Shown here: in pieces, positions 43,715 to 55,927 of the stretch
Position numbering within the stretch: position 1 is the first letter of the stretch
Layout of the letters: every line of letters begins with the position of its first letter
Origin: Zanthoxylum bungeanum
Taxonomy: Eukaryota > Streptophyta > Magnoliopsida > Sapindales > Rutaceae
Reading direction: 5' to 3'
Length of the DNA stretch: 64,000 nucleotides
Assembly (NCBI GenBank): GCA_019454045.1
Contig: SKCR01036761.1
Span: forward strand, 1-64,000
Notes under the pieces: model-generated
What the model was told of the DNA's origin: nothing
Database searches by the model: none
Seen by the model: the letters and a program-made list of their open reading frames with translations, nothing else
Program-made: the position numbers and the translations under genes

Positions 43715-46674
43715 TGTAGGCACTGCATTTTTACACATAAGTCCCTATGATGAGTCTCATTTTGGAGACACTACCTTTTAAGTCACGGAGGTCACGGAAA
43801 ACGGACATCGGAAGGGGGGATTCAGGATAAACAAGGTTCACTGTTTTCGTTGGTGCTACGTTCGTGTATACGTTCGAACGTCAGGCAGATTGTGGACGTT
43901 GGTGCCGCGTTCGAGTAAGCATTCGAACGGTGTCGGTAATTCTGGTTTTGCTGCTAGCCTCACATTAAGCCCAATTCGCCCAAACCTTGGCCCACACGCC
44001 CAAGCCCACTTAAAACACATATTTAACACATGGTGAAATCAAAACAAATCTAAAAATCATATACCAAATTAAATAAAATACTTACACAAATTAAAGAAAT
44101 TGCATGCCTAATTAAAATCAACAACAAACTAAATGCCTAATCTAAACCAATCAAATATAATCATACCAAGTTAAAATCAATCAACCAATATATTATTCCC
44201 AAACTTAAAATATTGTATGCCTAATCAACATAAACTAAATATTCAACCTTCCCTATCTAGCCAAGATTTATCCCCCCTCAATCTTTGACTTCCCTTATCC
44301 AAGCCAATCAAATCCCTTTCCTTTTCAAGCCTAACCCTTTGCCTATAAAAAGAACCATTCACCAACCTTCTCAAGGGTAGCGAGCTCATAGACACAACTC
44401 TCCCTCACTCTCAATAACAAGCAGATCACAAACCAAAGAACCCTCATCGCCTTGACCAAAACACATCCCGAACAGCCCCCTCACCTCACCGAAAAACACA
44501 TCCCAAGCAGCCCTAAACACACACATAAAACAGTCCCCGAACCACACCATAACACCACCGAAAATAACACCCAAAACAGTAGCCAAAACATCCCAAAAAC
44601 AGTAACTAAAATACAGCAGCAAAACAGTAGTAGCGGCGGCAACTCGGAGTCAAAACAGCAGCAAAAGACGGAGGACGACGACCCAAAACAGTAAGACAAC
44701 GAACGAGAGCAGTGAACCGGTGAACCGGAAGAGTTGCGGAGCTTTACCCCTTCCGATCTTCGTAAAACGCGAGTCCGAGAGACGACTTAAAAGGTTAGAC
44801 CTGAGGGCACTTTTTCATTAGTTTCTATCCGTTTCTTTTGTTATTGAATTTTATTCGCATGAGAGTCGTTTATGGATGCATATTGTGGTTTGAATGAAAT
44901 GGAAGAGTGTCGTCCCTTGTGGTATATAGGATGGAAACCCAGACGTAAATTCCGTAGCTGAATCCGAATGGACGGTAGTGCGGTCTGTACTTGGGACACA
45001 ACTCCACGTACCACTTGAGTAAACGGCACCTTCTCTTGTTTTGTGTTGCTTTGGTTTATTTAATTCTTGTTATTTAATTCTGCATGTTGTCTATTCCTGC
45101 ATGATACGATCGAGTGCATGGGCTTAGTAAGTGCGATGAAAGGTCCCCTAATTGGAGGGATTAAAATCCTTCACCATAATGCTTTGCCGCACCGATTGAT
45201 GTGTGTTCGGTTGAATGCGAAATACGTTCAATCGGACGTACTTAGTTTGATATGACTGTCTTTATTTTCGTATGCATGATTCAACCAAGCGCATGGGCTT
45301 AGTAAGTGTGATGTGAGATCCCCTATGGGGAGGGGCTAAAGCCCTTTACCACGATGCTTTGCCGCGCCGGTTGATGTGTGTTCGGTTGGATACAAGATAC
45401 ATTCAATCGGGCACATTATGTTCAATATTATTGCTTTTAATTCTTTGTATGCATGGTTCCGTCGAGCGCATGGGCTTAGTATGTTGGTCTAAAGGTCCTC
45501 TCTTTGAGAGATCAAGAGCCCCCAAAAGGGCACCTTTACGGCAGTACTTCGCCGCCCCCCCCTTTATTTTGTCGTTTATGTATTGCGTCTCATTTCATGC
45601 ATCAGGTCTGTTCCCGTTCGAACGCGTTTACGAACGCAACTCGAACGCGCATGTATTTTGCCTTGTCATGCATCAGGTCTTACTTTTGTTCGAACGCGTT
45701 CACAAACGCAATACGAACGCGAGCATTCTGTTTCATTTCCGTTCGAACGCGTTAATAAACGCCCCACGAACGAGAGCATTCTGTTTCATTTATGTTCGAA
45801 CGCGTTATCAAACGCTATACGAACACGAACCTTCTGTTTACCGTTCGAACGCGTTTACGAACGCTACACGAACGCACCCGCGCTTTCTTAGTTTCATAAT
45901 GTATCAGGCCTGGTTCCGTTCGAACGCGTTCTCGGACGCTACACGAACGCAAACCTTCTGTTTATCGTTCGAACGCATTTACGAACGCTACACGAACGCG
46001 TACCCATTGAACCCATTGAACCGAGTCCTCTTCATTAGATTTCATGCATAGTTCTCCTAGTAGCTATCCCCACATGTATGAATACAAATATGTTAATGTA
46101 TTACAATCCATATGCTTATGTCATGATAACATTTGAGTATTATTTCTTGCGGTATATCGGATGGAAACCCAGACGTAAATTCCGTAGCCGATTCCGAATG
46201 GACGGTAGTGCGGTCTGTACTTGGGATACAATTCCACGTACCACTTGGAAAAGTGCCCATATGTGTGCTTGTATGGTTAATATGTGTGCTTGTGTTTTCC
46301 TGAATGTAATATGCAAATGAAGTTGTATGTTTGTTGCTATTTTGATATATGTTAAGCATGCAATTTTAAATGTGAGATATATGTGAAATGTGTGCATAAG
46401 TTTTATTTTGCATGTGAGAATTTAGAAGCATGATACTCTTGGAAATAATTGTTATTTAAGCTTGATTAAATTATTACATAAATCCTTTCATTACAAGTGA
46501 CATAAGTAAGGGACCATTCCGAACCCAACGGTTTGAGGTCTTCCCTTGCGAGGGGTGAGTGTGGCCTTAAACCTTTGTCCCGGTTCACACCGGGTGGCGA
46601 CTCCATGTTATTTAGTACTTCCCAACTAGTGTCGCGAGCCTAGAAACGGCGTCGCCCAGGTCCTGTTGTCCACA
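43715..46674 (+). repeat. 3' LTR of the gene-less element
   Basis: 2960 bp, colinear with 37858-40807. CGAACG array at 45605-46005; 176-bp-type array at 45095-45570. Confidence 0.93.
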
Positions 46675-47287
46675 GAGGCATGTATTAAATTTTCAATTTC
46701 GTTTAAATACTTGCCAATACGCGCTCTTTTATTTATTTATCGTTGTTATAAATATATTAGTTGGACTAATATTTAATATTGCTTTCTTTGAACAGTTAGA
46801 CTGTACAACACACTACTTCATTTGTAGTTGGTTATATAGTTGGACTATAGTAATCATTACATTTGAATGTAACCGATCATTTATAGTTGATTATACAGTT
46901 GGACTATAGTAATCATTACATTTGATTGTACCCGAAATCATTGATTGGATAGTTGGACTATAGCAATCAATATAATTGGAATGATTAGCGTCAAGGGACA
47001 TAATCATAGGTGAAAATATCTTTAACGGCATAATTTTCCAGATTGGGAAATGAATCTCAGGATAGTCCTGAGAGCTGAGAAGTTACTCTATTTGATAGAG
47101 TGACCTCTCGGGCCTGAGCCTGGAGTTGAGCAAATAGTAGAGCATGAGCTTTGAAAGACTCATCGTGATGATAACTTAAGTGCTCAATTCGCAATGACTC
47201 CTCAATATCGTTGTCAGAACAAAGGATTAGATCCTTATAGTATGGTGTTGAAACCAAATGATCTTCATAGATCTAACCTTAGATCTT
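46675..47287 (+). other. Copia element 1 leader, right of the insertion
   Basis: It continues GAGGC|ATGTATTAAATTTTC. AT-rich with TAGTTGGACTATAGTAATCA repeats at about 46833-46975. No clear coding before the gag remnant. Confidence 0.5.
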
Positions 47288-50200
47288 AGAAGTACGAATT
47301 GCAAAAGAAGCTCTTCTACGCTCGCATATGTCAGAGGGTACATCTGTCGAGCACTAGGTGTCGCAGATGATTGCTGACATCGAACAGCTAGGTTAGCTGG
47401 GTATTACCAACGAGGCCGAGACTTCTGTAGATTTGATCTTACAGTCTCTGCCCGAATGCTGGGGCGGGTTCATCATGAACCAAGAGAAAACACTCGGAGA
47501 GTTAATGGCTATGCTCAAGAAGGCAGAGCCAGAGCTTCCAAAAGGGCAAGAAGCGCAAGGCGCATCTTACTTCGACATCCCAGAAGGCCAAAGCTTGGCC
47601 GAAGGCTTCTGGGGGTGTGAAAAAAATGGGGCAAAGGCAAAATCGTCACAGTCTTCTGGGAAGACAAAGGACATATCCCAAGATTTCTGCCTAAATTATG
47701 GCAAACGGGGTCACTAGAAGCGTGATTGCCGTATGGAGAAGGCAGACATGAAGGAAGTGAAGATGAGCAATGCTCCGACTTCAGGTATGTTTGTTATAAA
47801 CATGTCCACTACTGGTTTTAAAATTGGATTTTTAATACTGGATGTGGTACATACATATGTACTGATGTGCGGGATCTGCTGATTTGCAGGAGACTGGCTT
47901 CAGATGAGATCGACCTAGAGTCAGAAACGAGACGAGAGTCGCTGTTTTGGTTGTGGGAACCTAAGTTTTGGAACTGCCCTTTCGACATGTACTTAAATTA
48001 GGAAAGTGTTATAATGTACCTAGTTTGACTAGAAATATTATCTCTATATCTAGTTTAACCCGTTGCGGGTATACCTTTATGTTCATGAACACTAAGTGTT
48101 TTGTTTATAAAGATGATATTGAGATATACACATTAGATGTGAATAACATTACTTATATTTTGAATATAAACAAATCTCAAACATATAACATGATAAACAA
48201 AAGGCTCAAACTGAATTAATCAGATGAGACTTATTTATGGCATTGTTGTCTGGGACACATTAACAAGACTCGTATATCCACACTTTCGAAGAGTAGATAC
48301 TTGGACAGATTTGATCCTAAATCATATGACGTCTACGAATCTTGTTTATTAGGCAAAGTGCCTGAAATACCTTTTAGCGGTAAAGGTACACGTGCCACTG
48401 AGCTGTTAGCCCTCGTTCATTGTGACGCAAGTGGGCCTATATCTAGCTAGGCTAGAAGTGGATATAAATACTTCGTAACCTTTACGGATGTTGCATCGCA
48501 TTATGGTTATGTGTATCTTCTGAAACACAAGTCGGAAACTTTTGATATAATCAATGAGTTTCGACACGAAGTAGAAAAACAGACCGGCAAAAGTATTAAT
48601 ACATTGCTGTTGGACCATAGTGGAAAGTACTTGTGCAATAAGTTTCTCGATTACTTGAAACAATATGGTATTCTTTCACAGTGCACTCCTCCCGGAACAC
48701 CTCAAATGAGCGGTGTGTCCGAACGGAGAAATCGAACTTTGTTGGACATGGTAAGGTCAAGGATAAGTCGCTCTGAGCTACCAATTTCCTTCTAAGGATA
48801 CGCATTGAACAGTGCAATACTTATTTTAAATAAGGTTCCGTCAAAGTCTGTTGGACATACTTCATATGAAATATGGACAGGAAAGAAATCAGATTTCTCA
48901 TTCCTGAAGATTTGGGAATGCTGGGCATATGTTTGGATGATACCAAACTACAACCCAAATCGGATAAGTGCCCATTATGTAATTGGTTATCCTAAGGAAA
49001 CTAATTCCACAACTCACAAGAGAACAAAGAAATTTGTTGCTCTCCATGCGGTTTTCCTAAGAGGAATACCTAAATGTAGTGGTAAGTGGGAGGAAAGTAA
49101 AACTCGATGAAAATCAGAGTAATATTGTTCCTCGCACCGATCCTTAACGGAACACGAACAGTTCATCAGGGATGAGACTGTTCCATAATTTTCTAATACA
49201 CAAGAACATCGTAGGTTGGAGAGAGTCAGAAAACAACCTTAGAGGTATGGGTTTCTGATCTCACCTCATAAAGATATTAATCTTATTGAGGATAATGAGC
49301 CGGCTACGTATGAGGTAGCGATACAAGGTATCGACTCTGCTACATGGCAAAGTGCCATGAAGTCTGAAATGGATTCCATGTATACCAACCATGTTTGGAC
49401 ACTGGTTGATATACCAGAAGGCATTGTGCCTATTGGTAACAGATGGGTCTTCATGGTGAAGACAAACGTGGATGGCAACATACAAACGTACAAAGCTAAG
49501 CTTGTAGCGAAAGGGTATCGTCATCAACATGGTGTCGATTACGACGACACCTTTTACCCATTGCCATGATTAAATCCATTCGGATAATGCTTACAAGTGC
49601 TGCATATTTTGTTTATGAAATATGGCAGCTGAACGTCAAAACCATTTTCCTTAACGAAAACCTTTTGGAGGATGTTTACAGCATCCTGACGGTTTTATCG
49701 TGCCGAAACATGCAAACAAGGTTTTCAAGTTAAATCGATCCATTTATGGATTGAAGCAAGCATTGTGTTCTTGGAACCAACGTTTTGATGAGATCATAAT
49801 GGTATATGGTTTCATTCAAAACGAAGATGATTCTTGTGTGTATAAGAAGGTTAGTGGGAGCGCACTGACAATGATTGTCCTATTCATTGATGATGTATTG
49901 CTTCTTAGTAATGACATTCCCATGTTAACAATTAGTGAAAGCTTGGCTTTCATTAAATTCTCCATGGAATACTTAGGATAGGCAACCGTTATTCTATGAA
50001 TAAAGATCTACTGGGATAGATCTAAAAGTTGTTGACACTATCTGAAAAATCGTACATTGAAAGACATGTACGCGACCTAGTGTCTCATATGCTTTGAGCA
50101 TTTGGAGTCACAATCAGGCCGATCCAGGTGATAGTCATTGGATTGATGTTACGAACATCCTTAAGTATCTTAGACGAACTAATGATGCTTTCTTAAGTTA

Positions 50201-50690
50201 TGGAGAAAGAGAACTTGAGATGACTAGGTTCACCGTTGCAAGTTTCCTAACCAATAATGGCGACTGTAAGTCGCAATAAGGGTACGTATTTTGTTTGAAC
50301 AACGGAATAGTGAGTTGGAAATCTTCCAAGCAAGATACTATTACCGATTCAAAAAAAACATATTATATTGCTGCAGTTGAGGCAGTAGAAGAAACATTTT
50401 GGATCCATAAAATTCCTAATTAGATTAGGAGTAGTTCTGTTAGCAGCTGAGATGGGCTACAGCGCAGGCTAAAGAATTACGGTCTCATCAACGATCCAAG
50501 TATGTACTTCGACGGTTTTATCTGATTCGTGAGATCATACATCGTGGCGATGGGATGATCTAATCAATCGCATCAGATGATAACCTTGCAGATCCACTGA
50601 CGAAAGCGATATCTCAGCATAAGCATGAGCGACCCGTACATAGTTCAGGTGTTAGACACTTGAGTGATTGGCTATAGGCCAAGTGGGAGA
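47288..50690 (+). pseudogene. Decayed copia gag-pol of element 1
   Basis: Domains in copia order. Gag: SLPECWGGF and LGELMAMLKKAE near 47445-47530. CCHC knuckle 47688-47729, degenerate: second Cys is Tyr and a TAG sits inside. Protease WIFNTGCGTYICTDV near 47828, active-site Asp replaced by Asn. Pre-integrase and integrase core 48230-48800: FVTFTDVASHYGYVYLLKH, LLLDHSGKYLCNKFLDYL, PQMSGVSERRNRTLLD. Reverse transcriptase 49350-49980: NRWVFMVKTNVDG, RSIYGLKQA, and FIDDVLLLSND (49883 on). RNase H and tail 50090-50690, ending DNLADPLTKAIS. Many stops and frameshifts; no product possible. Confidence 0.9.
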
Positions 50691-50691
50691 T

Positions 50692-52640
50692 TGTTGGATA
50701 ATTATGACCCATAGCATCACTATTTTGTAAAGGACATGATGTTCTTGTACAAAATTAACTATGTGACAAATGAGATTGCTCTTTTATCGTTTGTAATTGG
50801 ATTACCTGGATATATAAATGATAAAAGTCCATATGATTAGTACCAATTAATAAGATATGAGACATTATTAATCCACGAAAGGTTTAATCATTAAATATCC
50901 CTAGTCATAGTATTATCGAGACTGGACATCGATAATGCGGAATATGCTAGTATTACACGACATAATTCTCATATATTTAAGTATAGGATACTTATACAAG
51001 TGTGATAGGAGGATCTATTTACCGATGGTACGGGAACAACTTCACTCTAGATAGACCCATCGGAATCCCATTGGTAGTATGACTATGTGTATATGGGAAT
51101 CCGAATCAGGGTAGGTATATTTGGTCTTAACCTGAGACTTGCATCACAAATACTTGCGATAATCAGTATACTTTGGTTTTGGTAGTCCGAGGCTTTAACA
51201 GGTTCTGTGTACGCCTCTTCTAGGTATACTGAAAATCGTAGTGTATTGGTTGTGATGTCAAGATGGAAGTATCACTTCAGTCATATGGAGATGATGATCA
51301 CGCAGGGATACGGAACTGGTACTCTTAAGTACTGCAGTTATCGGGATAATTTGAGTAGGTCATGATTATCCGATTAAAGAGACTAGTTTCCAGTGATCTG
51401 ATATATGCTTCGTACGGGGCAGACACAATTCCAGCCCCAGGCCTAGCATGTGACATCCGATACAGGATCGTAATACGCAATACTTAGTATACTATGCCTG
51501 ATAAAGATTATATATTCCTTTAAAGAATATTTCTGGAGAATTGGGTAGGCACTGTGCTTTGCTAGAAGTCAACCATGTCTTGTAAATCGGTAAGAACATG
51601 GTACCGGGTACGCACGTGTTCGGATAGTCCGATGACCGTATTTACTGCCAACATATCCAGGGATCTCTTGGGTCGCTTCCCAAAGATTCACCAATGAGAT
51701 CTGACTCAAACAGAATTAATCTGGGATTAATTATGGGAGAGAAAATTAATCTGGGATTAATTACGGCAAGAATTAATCTAGAATTAATTGCGTCGAGAAT
51801 TTATCTGGGATTAAATTCGTCGATAAGAGATAACGCGATTAATTTGGAATTAATCGGTAAAAAAAATTTAATAGTTAAATTAGATTTTTCTATTTAATTT
51901 ATTTATTTGGGCTAAAATAATATATTGGATATATTAATTGAAATCAGATTTCAACACGGAATTAAAATTGGATTTTAATTCAAGCGAATGAATTAATTTG
52001 GAATTAATTCGTAAACAACTTCCGTAATAATTTTGCGAGACATTATTATTTAATTGAATTGGATTTAATTAAGTCGCGACGGAAAATTCGTTTAATTCGG
52101 AATTAAATGAACCCGGGCCCGAGCGAAGTTGCGTGTTGGATTGTCCGACTTAAACTTGGAATTTAAAGTGGGGCCCACCAACTTACATCAATGTGTTTGA
52201 CTAGTGATGGAATTTGGTAATTGGTTGAGTGAAAAGCTTGGATTGCTTTTAAAACACACAAACCAAATCCTACACACCAACTTTAAATATAAAAGCAAGT
52301 CAACTTTGGAAGTATGACTAACTATTCATTCTCTCCCAAAACTCTCTCAATTGCCGAACACAATGGACCTTGGAGGAGAAAAATTTTTCTTTCATTTTGT
52401 TCAAAGCTAGCACTTAAATGGGTCAAGTAAAGGTGATAGGGAAACTCACCCAAGGGTTTAGGACTCTATTCAAAGCTTGGAGCTTCATCTTCAACAAAGA
52501 AAAGTTTCGAAACTCATCTAATCAATGTAAGTTAATTCTGAAACTCACTTGATAATTCACACACGAATCACTCTTATAAATCCTTGGCATGTTCTAGGAA
52601 CACTAACCCCAACCCTAAGGGTTCCGCATCCGCTCCAACA
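50692..52640 (+). repeat. Shared copia LTR (3' of element 1, 5' of element 2)
   Basis: It is preceded by the purine tract AAGTGGGAGAT, as a 3' LTR should be, and followed at 52644 by a tRNA-Met primer site, as a 5' LTR should be. Ends TGTTGGA and TCCAACA are intact. TATAAAAG at 52288-52295. Confidence 0.88.
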
Positions 52641-52643
52641 GAA

Positions 52644-52655
52644 TGGTATCAGAGC
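52644..52655 (+). promoter_or_regulatory. tRNA-Met primer binding site of copia element 2
   Basis: TGGTATCAGAGC, three bases after the LTR end. Confidence 0.85.
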
Positions 52656-53585
52656 AAGCCTTAACCACACAACACATGTTTCATGTTTGACATGCATTTG
52701 AATCTATGCCTCTGTATTTTAATTTAATTATGCATAAGTCATATTGGATATGCATTGCATGTTTCAAATTAAAATTAAAATTTTGACCCAAGCATGTTAA
52801 TGACTTGATTGTCATAAATCTCCAATGATTATGTGATTATTTTATTTTAAGTAATAGTATTAATAATATTGGAGCATTATTGGATGGTCTGTCTTGTCAA
52901 TACAGAGATAAATGAGTTCTTACTACTTATGTCCAAGATCGTCATTAATGTGAGGGTATAAGTGCTCGAAACTTAGGTCCCTTCGATAAAATATTAGATG
53001 TAGTGTGATGAGTTAACGCAGTCATCCAATACCGTCATTTTTGGGAGAGTGTACATACGAAGCTCATTAGTGCAGTTTGAAAAGTATACACTTGGAATAT
53101 ATCTTAATCCGAGATCGTCATTAGTGTAAGGATAAAAAACGGTTCCGGACCAGACTTGAAGTCACATGTAGTGATTGACCTTTGAGGTCTACCTAATTAG
53201 TTTATAAAGACCAAGATTGTTATTAGTGTAAGGCTGAAGTAAATGTTATGGGATCCACTTCCCGCTATGAAATTTTGATAGTAAAATTTCTATTTTTCCG
53301 TTAAGGGAGATTACGAAATTATGTAAAATAGTGGGAGGACACTAATAGATTTAAAATTCCATAATCAATTAGTTTTTTTATATTAAAATGAACAATGTAC
53401 TGCTAGTATTTTAATATTTTCTTGTAGATGGTTGCCGCAAATCCATTAGCACGACTTTTGGATAAAGAGTCTTGAACTACTTAGAGTATGAGATGAACAT
53501 CCGCCTTGACTTGGATTCAGAACGATTAAAGTATATTACACTCAATCCAATATCTGTCAGATTTATTTCTAATTTGCTTAGATGG
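52656..53585 (+). pseudogene. Copia element 2: leader and gag start
   Basis: The leader carries several GATCGTCATTAGTGTAAGG-like repeats (52940-53240) and an AATAGTGGGAGG box like that of element 1. The gag ATG is at 53428 (MVAANPLARLLDKE), then a stop and decay; the frame is cut at 53585 by a 5.8-kb insertion and resumes at 59417. Confidence 0.72.
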
Positions 53586-55927
53586 TGTTGGGGTTTTAAG
53601 CAATCAGTACGGGTAAATCATCGGAATGCCGGAAAATCAAATTTTCTGATTTCTTTTTATTTTTTCTTGGGTAATTAAAATAAACTAATTTATTTTAATC
53701 ACTCAATACTCAACAAAACAGATTTTTACCCAAAAATTCATAATTTTTCAGTATTGCCGAAAAGCCCCTAAACTTTACATTTTGATCATTTTAGTCTCTA
53801 AATTGTCAAATATAATTTTGAGTGATTCCAAATCATTACCAAAATGATTTTAAACATGTCATACACATCAAAACACAATTAAAACCGAAAATCCAATATT
53901 TTCTACAAATTGCCGTGAAGCCCTCCAAGTTTCAATTTTGATCAATTTGGTCCAATCTTGTTCAAAACAAGTCAAGATCAAATTCAATCAACACCAAATT
54001 AAATCTACATCATTATACAACACATATATGAAAAGACCCAAATTTGGAAAGGGTATAAACCCTAATTTTATAAATTCAACAAATTGAATAAATTACACCA
54101 AATTAATTCAATCCAACACTTTAATCTAATCTCTACAACACCAAACAAGTATCACCAACATGAAACAACTTAAGAATAATTCTAGGTCATTATTGAGTGG
54201 TCTAACAACTCTAGAATGGCAACCAAGTAATCTAATGACTAAAAGAGAGCTTAATAACACTTTATAAGCTTTCTTCCTTAAAATACATTCTCACATCTTT
54301 CATTCATGCTTCCAACCAACATGTTACAAAACTAAGAGAGTAAAAACACAAGAGAACATCCTATGTTGAAGCCTAAAGCAATAGAAATAATTTCTTAGAA
54401 AAGAAAAGAATGAAAATACCTTTTATTTCAAAGTTTTTCTAAACTTCAAGCTTTAGCACTTGTATGTTTTCTCTCAACTCTCTTGTTTTGTAATATTTTT
54501 GGCTTGGCAAGAAGTGTTGCAAAATGAAAAATGAAAAGCTTAAAAGCTAGGGTTGGCAGACTTACATAAGGATAAAATGGTAATTTTGATTATTCAATTT
54601 TTTAATCAAATTAAAAGAATTCAAAGTCAAAAATGCAACCATTTTCAAAAAGCAAAATACATATGCACCAATCAAAATTAGTCATTTAAAAGTATAATAA
54701 TGATAAAGATAAACATATTAAATAATTCTAATTATTTAACAATTAAATAATTAGACAATTACTTAATACAAATATCTAAATACATGTATCATATTTACAT
54801 TAAATATTCCATAATACACATATTTGAAACACATGTCAAATAATTAATGTGTATTTAATAAAATCAAGTATTTAACCTAAATACACACTAATTAGAAAAC
54901 GGTGGGGTAACCCTTTAAGCATGCATTTTTTGTTTAATCGTTAAACGATTTATAAATAATCAATATTATTTATAATAGTTGCCCTAGTGTTCTACAAGTA
55001 TATTTCATTAGTGAGACTCTCTAGATTCAGTCATATCCATCACAAAATTCAATTTCGTGTTCATAATCTACCGTATAGGTAGATTAATCCTATATTATTC
55101 AGTGTTCACTGCATACATATAATCTCTTCGTCACAGATATCTGGATTATTCCAGAGATATAGATATAAACGTCAAATCTCTATAGGTATAATCTTGTCAA
55201 CGATTTTATTAGCAATCTCTCATTAACACTTAGAACTCACTTCTACAGTGTACCACGGGCCCATGGATTCAACAGATTGCTAATTCCATAATGGATACCT
55301 ATGCTATGTACACAGAACTGACGGATCATTATCTTGATACACACAGGATGTCCTTAGGATCAGTCCACACCCAACGGACATGTGGAGGTGTTATCTAAAT
55401 AGATCAGTGACGTGACTGCCATCAAAGTGTGGAGGATACCTCATACATCCATGATGGTATCTCAAGTCGAAGTATCACTATGCTCACTCGACCCGAGAAT
55501 ATTCTTATTGACGTTGGTGTACCATCTATTAAGAATCTTTGGTGAGTCGTTCAGTGTTTATCCGATATAAACACCTACATATCTATACGAGTCTCCAAGA
55601 CTCATGGTTCATTGAGAAATCATTGGAATCCAAGATTCCAGTATACGACATATACCAGTCTCAGCGAGTTTACTTAACTAACCAAGTAATGTAAACCTTG
55701 ACCAGGAACAATCTAAGAATGATAATGTTATGATACAACTCAATGTCAGTTGCGACACTTTCGTAACAGTATCATAACCAATCATTTTATGGTCATTTAC
55801 GCCTTTACCATATAATAAAAGAATTCATATTATAGAAACTGTTTATTTTATTCATAATAAAATATTTATACAAGTATTTACAATGAAATATAAGAGAAAT
55901 TGGCGCTCAGAGCACCAACCCTAACAT
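53586..55927 (-). mobile_element. LTR of a second copia-like family, minus strand
   Basis: Plus-strand ends TGTTGGGGTTTTAAGC and ACCAACCCTAACA. It is homologous in reverse to the solo LTR at 60590-62999 (GGTGCTCTGAGCGCC start, shared ATAAACACTGAACGACTCACC block). No primer site or polypurine tract lies at either side and the flanks (GATGG, TATAG) do not match, so it is a solo or fragmentary LTR. Confidence 0.75.

Larger units (their letters stand above)
37858..46674 (+). mobile_element. Gene-less Tat/Ogre derivative (LARD-like), TSD GAGGC
   Basis: A structurally complete LTR element: LTRs 37858-40807 and 43715-46674, spacer GTC, primer site, leader, tandem-repeat 3' region and polypurine tract. 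GAGGC lies directly outside both ends (37853-37857, 46675-46679). The interior is only 2.9 kb and has no gag or pol at all. LTR ends TGTAGGCACTG and TGTTGTCCACA are intact and the two LTRs differ at few positions, mostly transitions at CpG, so insertion was recent. It must rely on proteins of a related element. Confidence 0.92.
33891..52640 (+). mobile_element. Ty1/copia element 1, split by a nested insertion
   Basis: LTRs at 33891-35863 and 50692-52640, tRNA-Met primer site, long leader, decayed gag-pol and polypurine tract in canonical copia order. The interior is interrupted at 37857/46675 by a complete 8.8-kb element. LTR ends TGTTGGA and TCCAACA are inverted repeats. The right LTR is followed by a second primer site rather than by a target duplication, so a second copia interior begins there. 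Confidence 0.85.
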
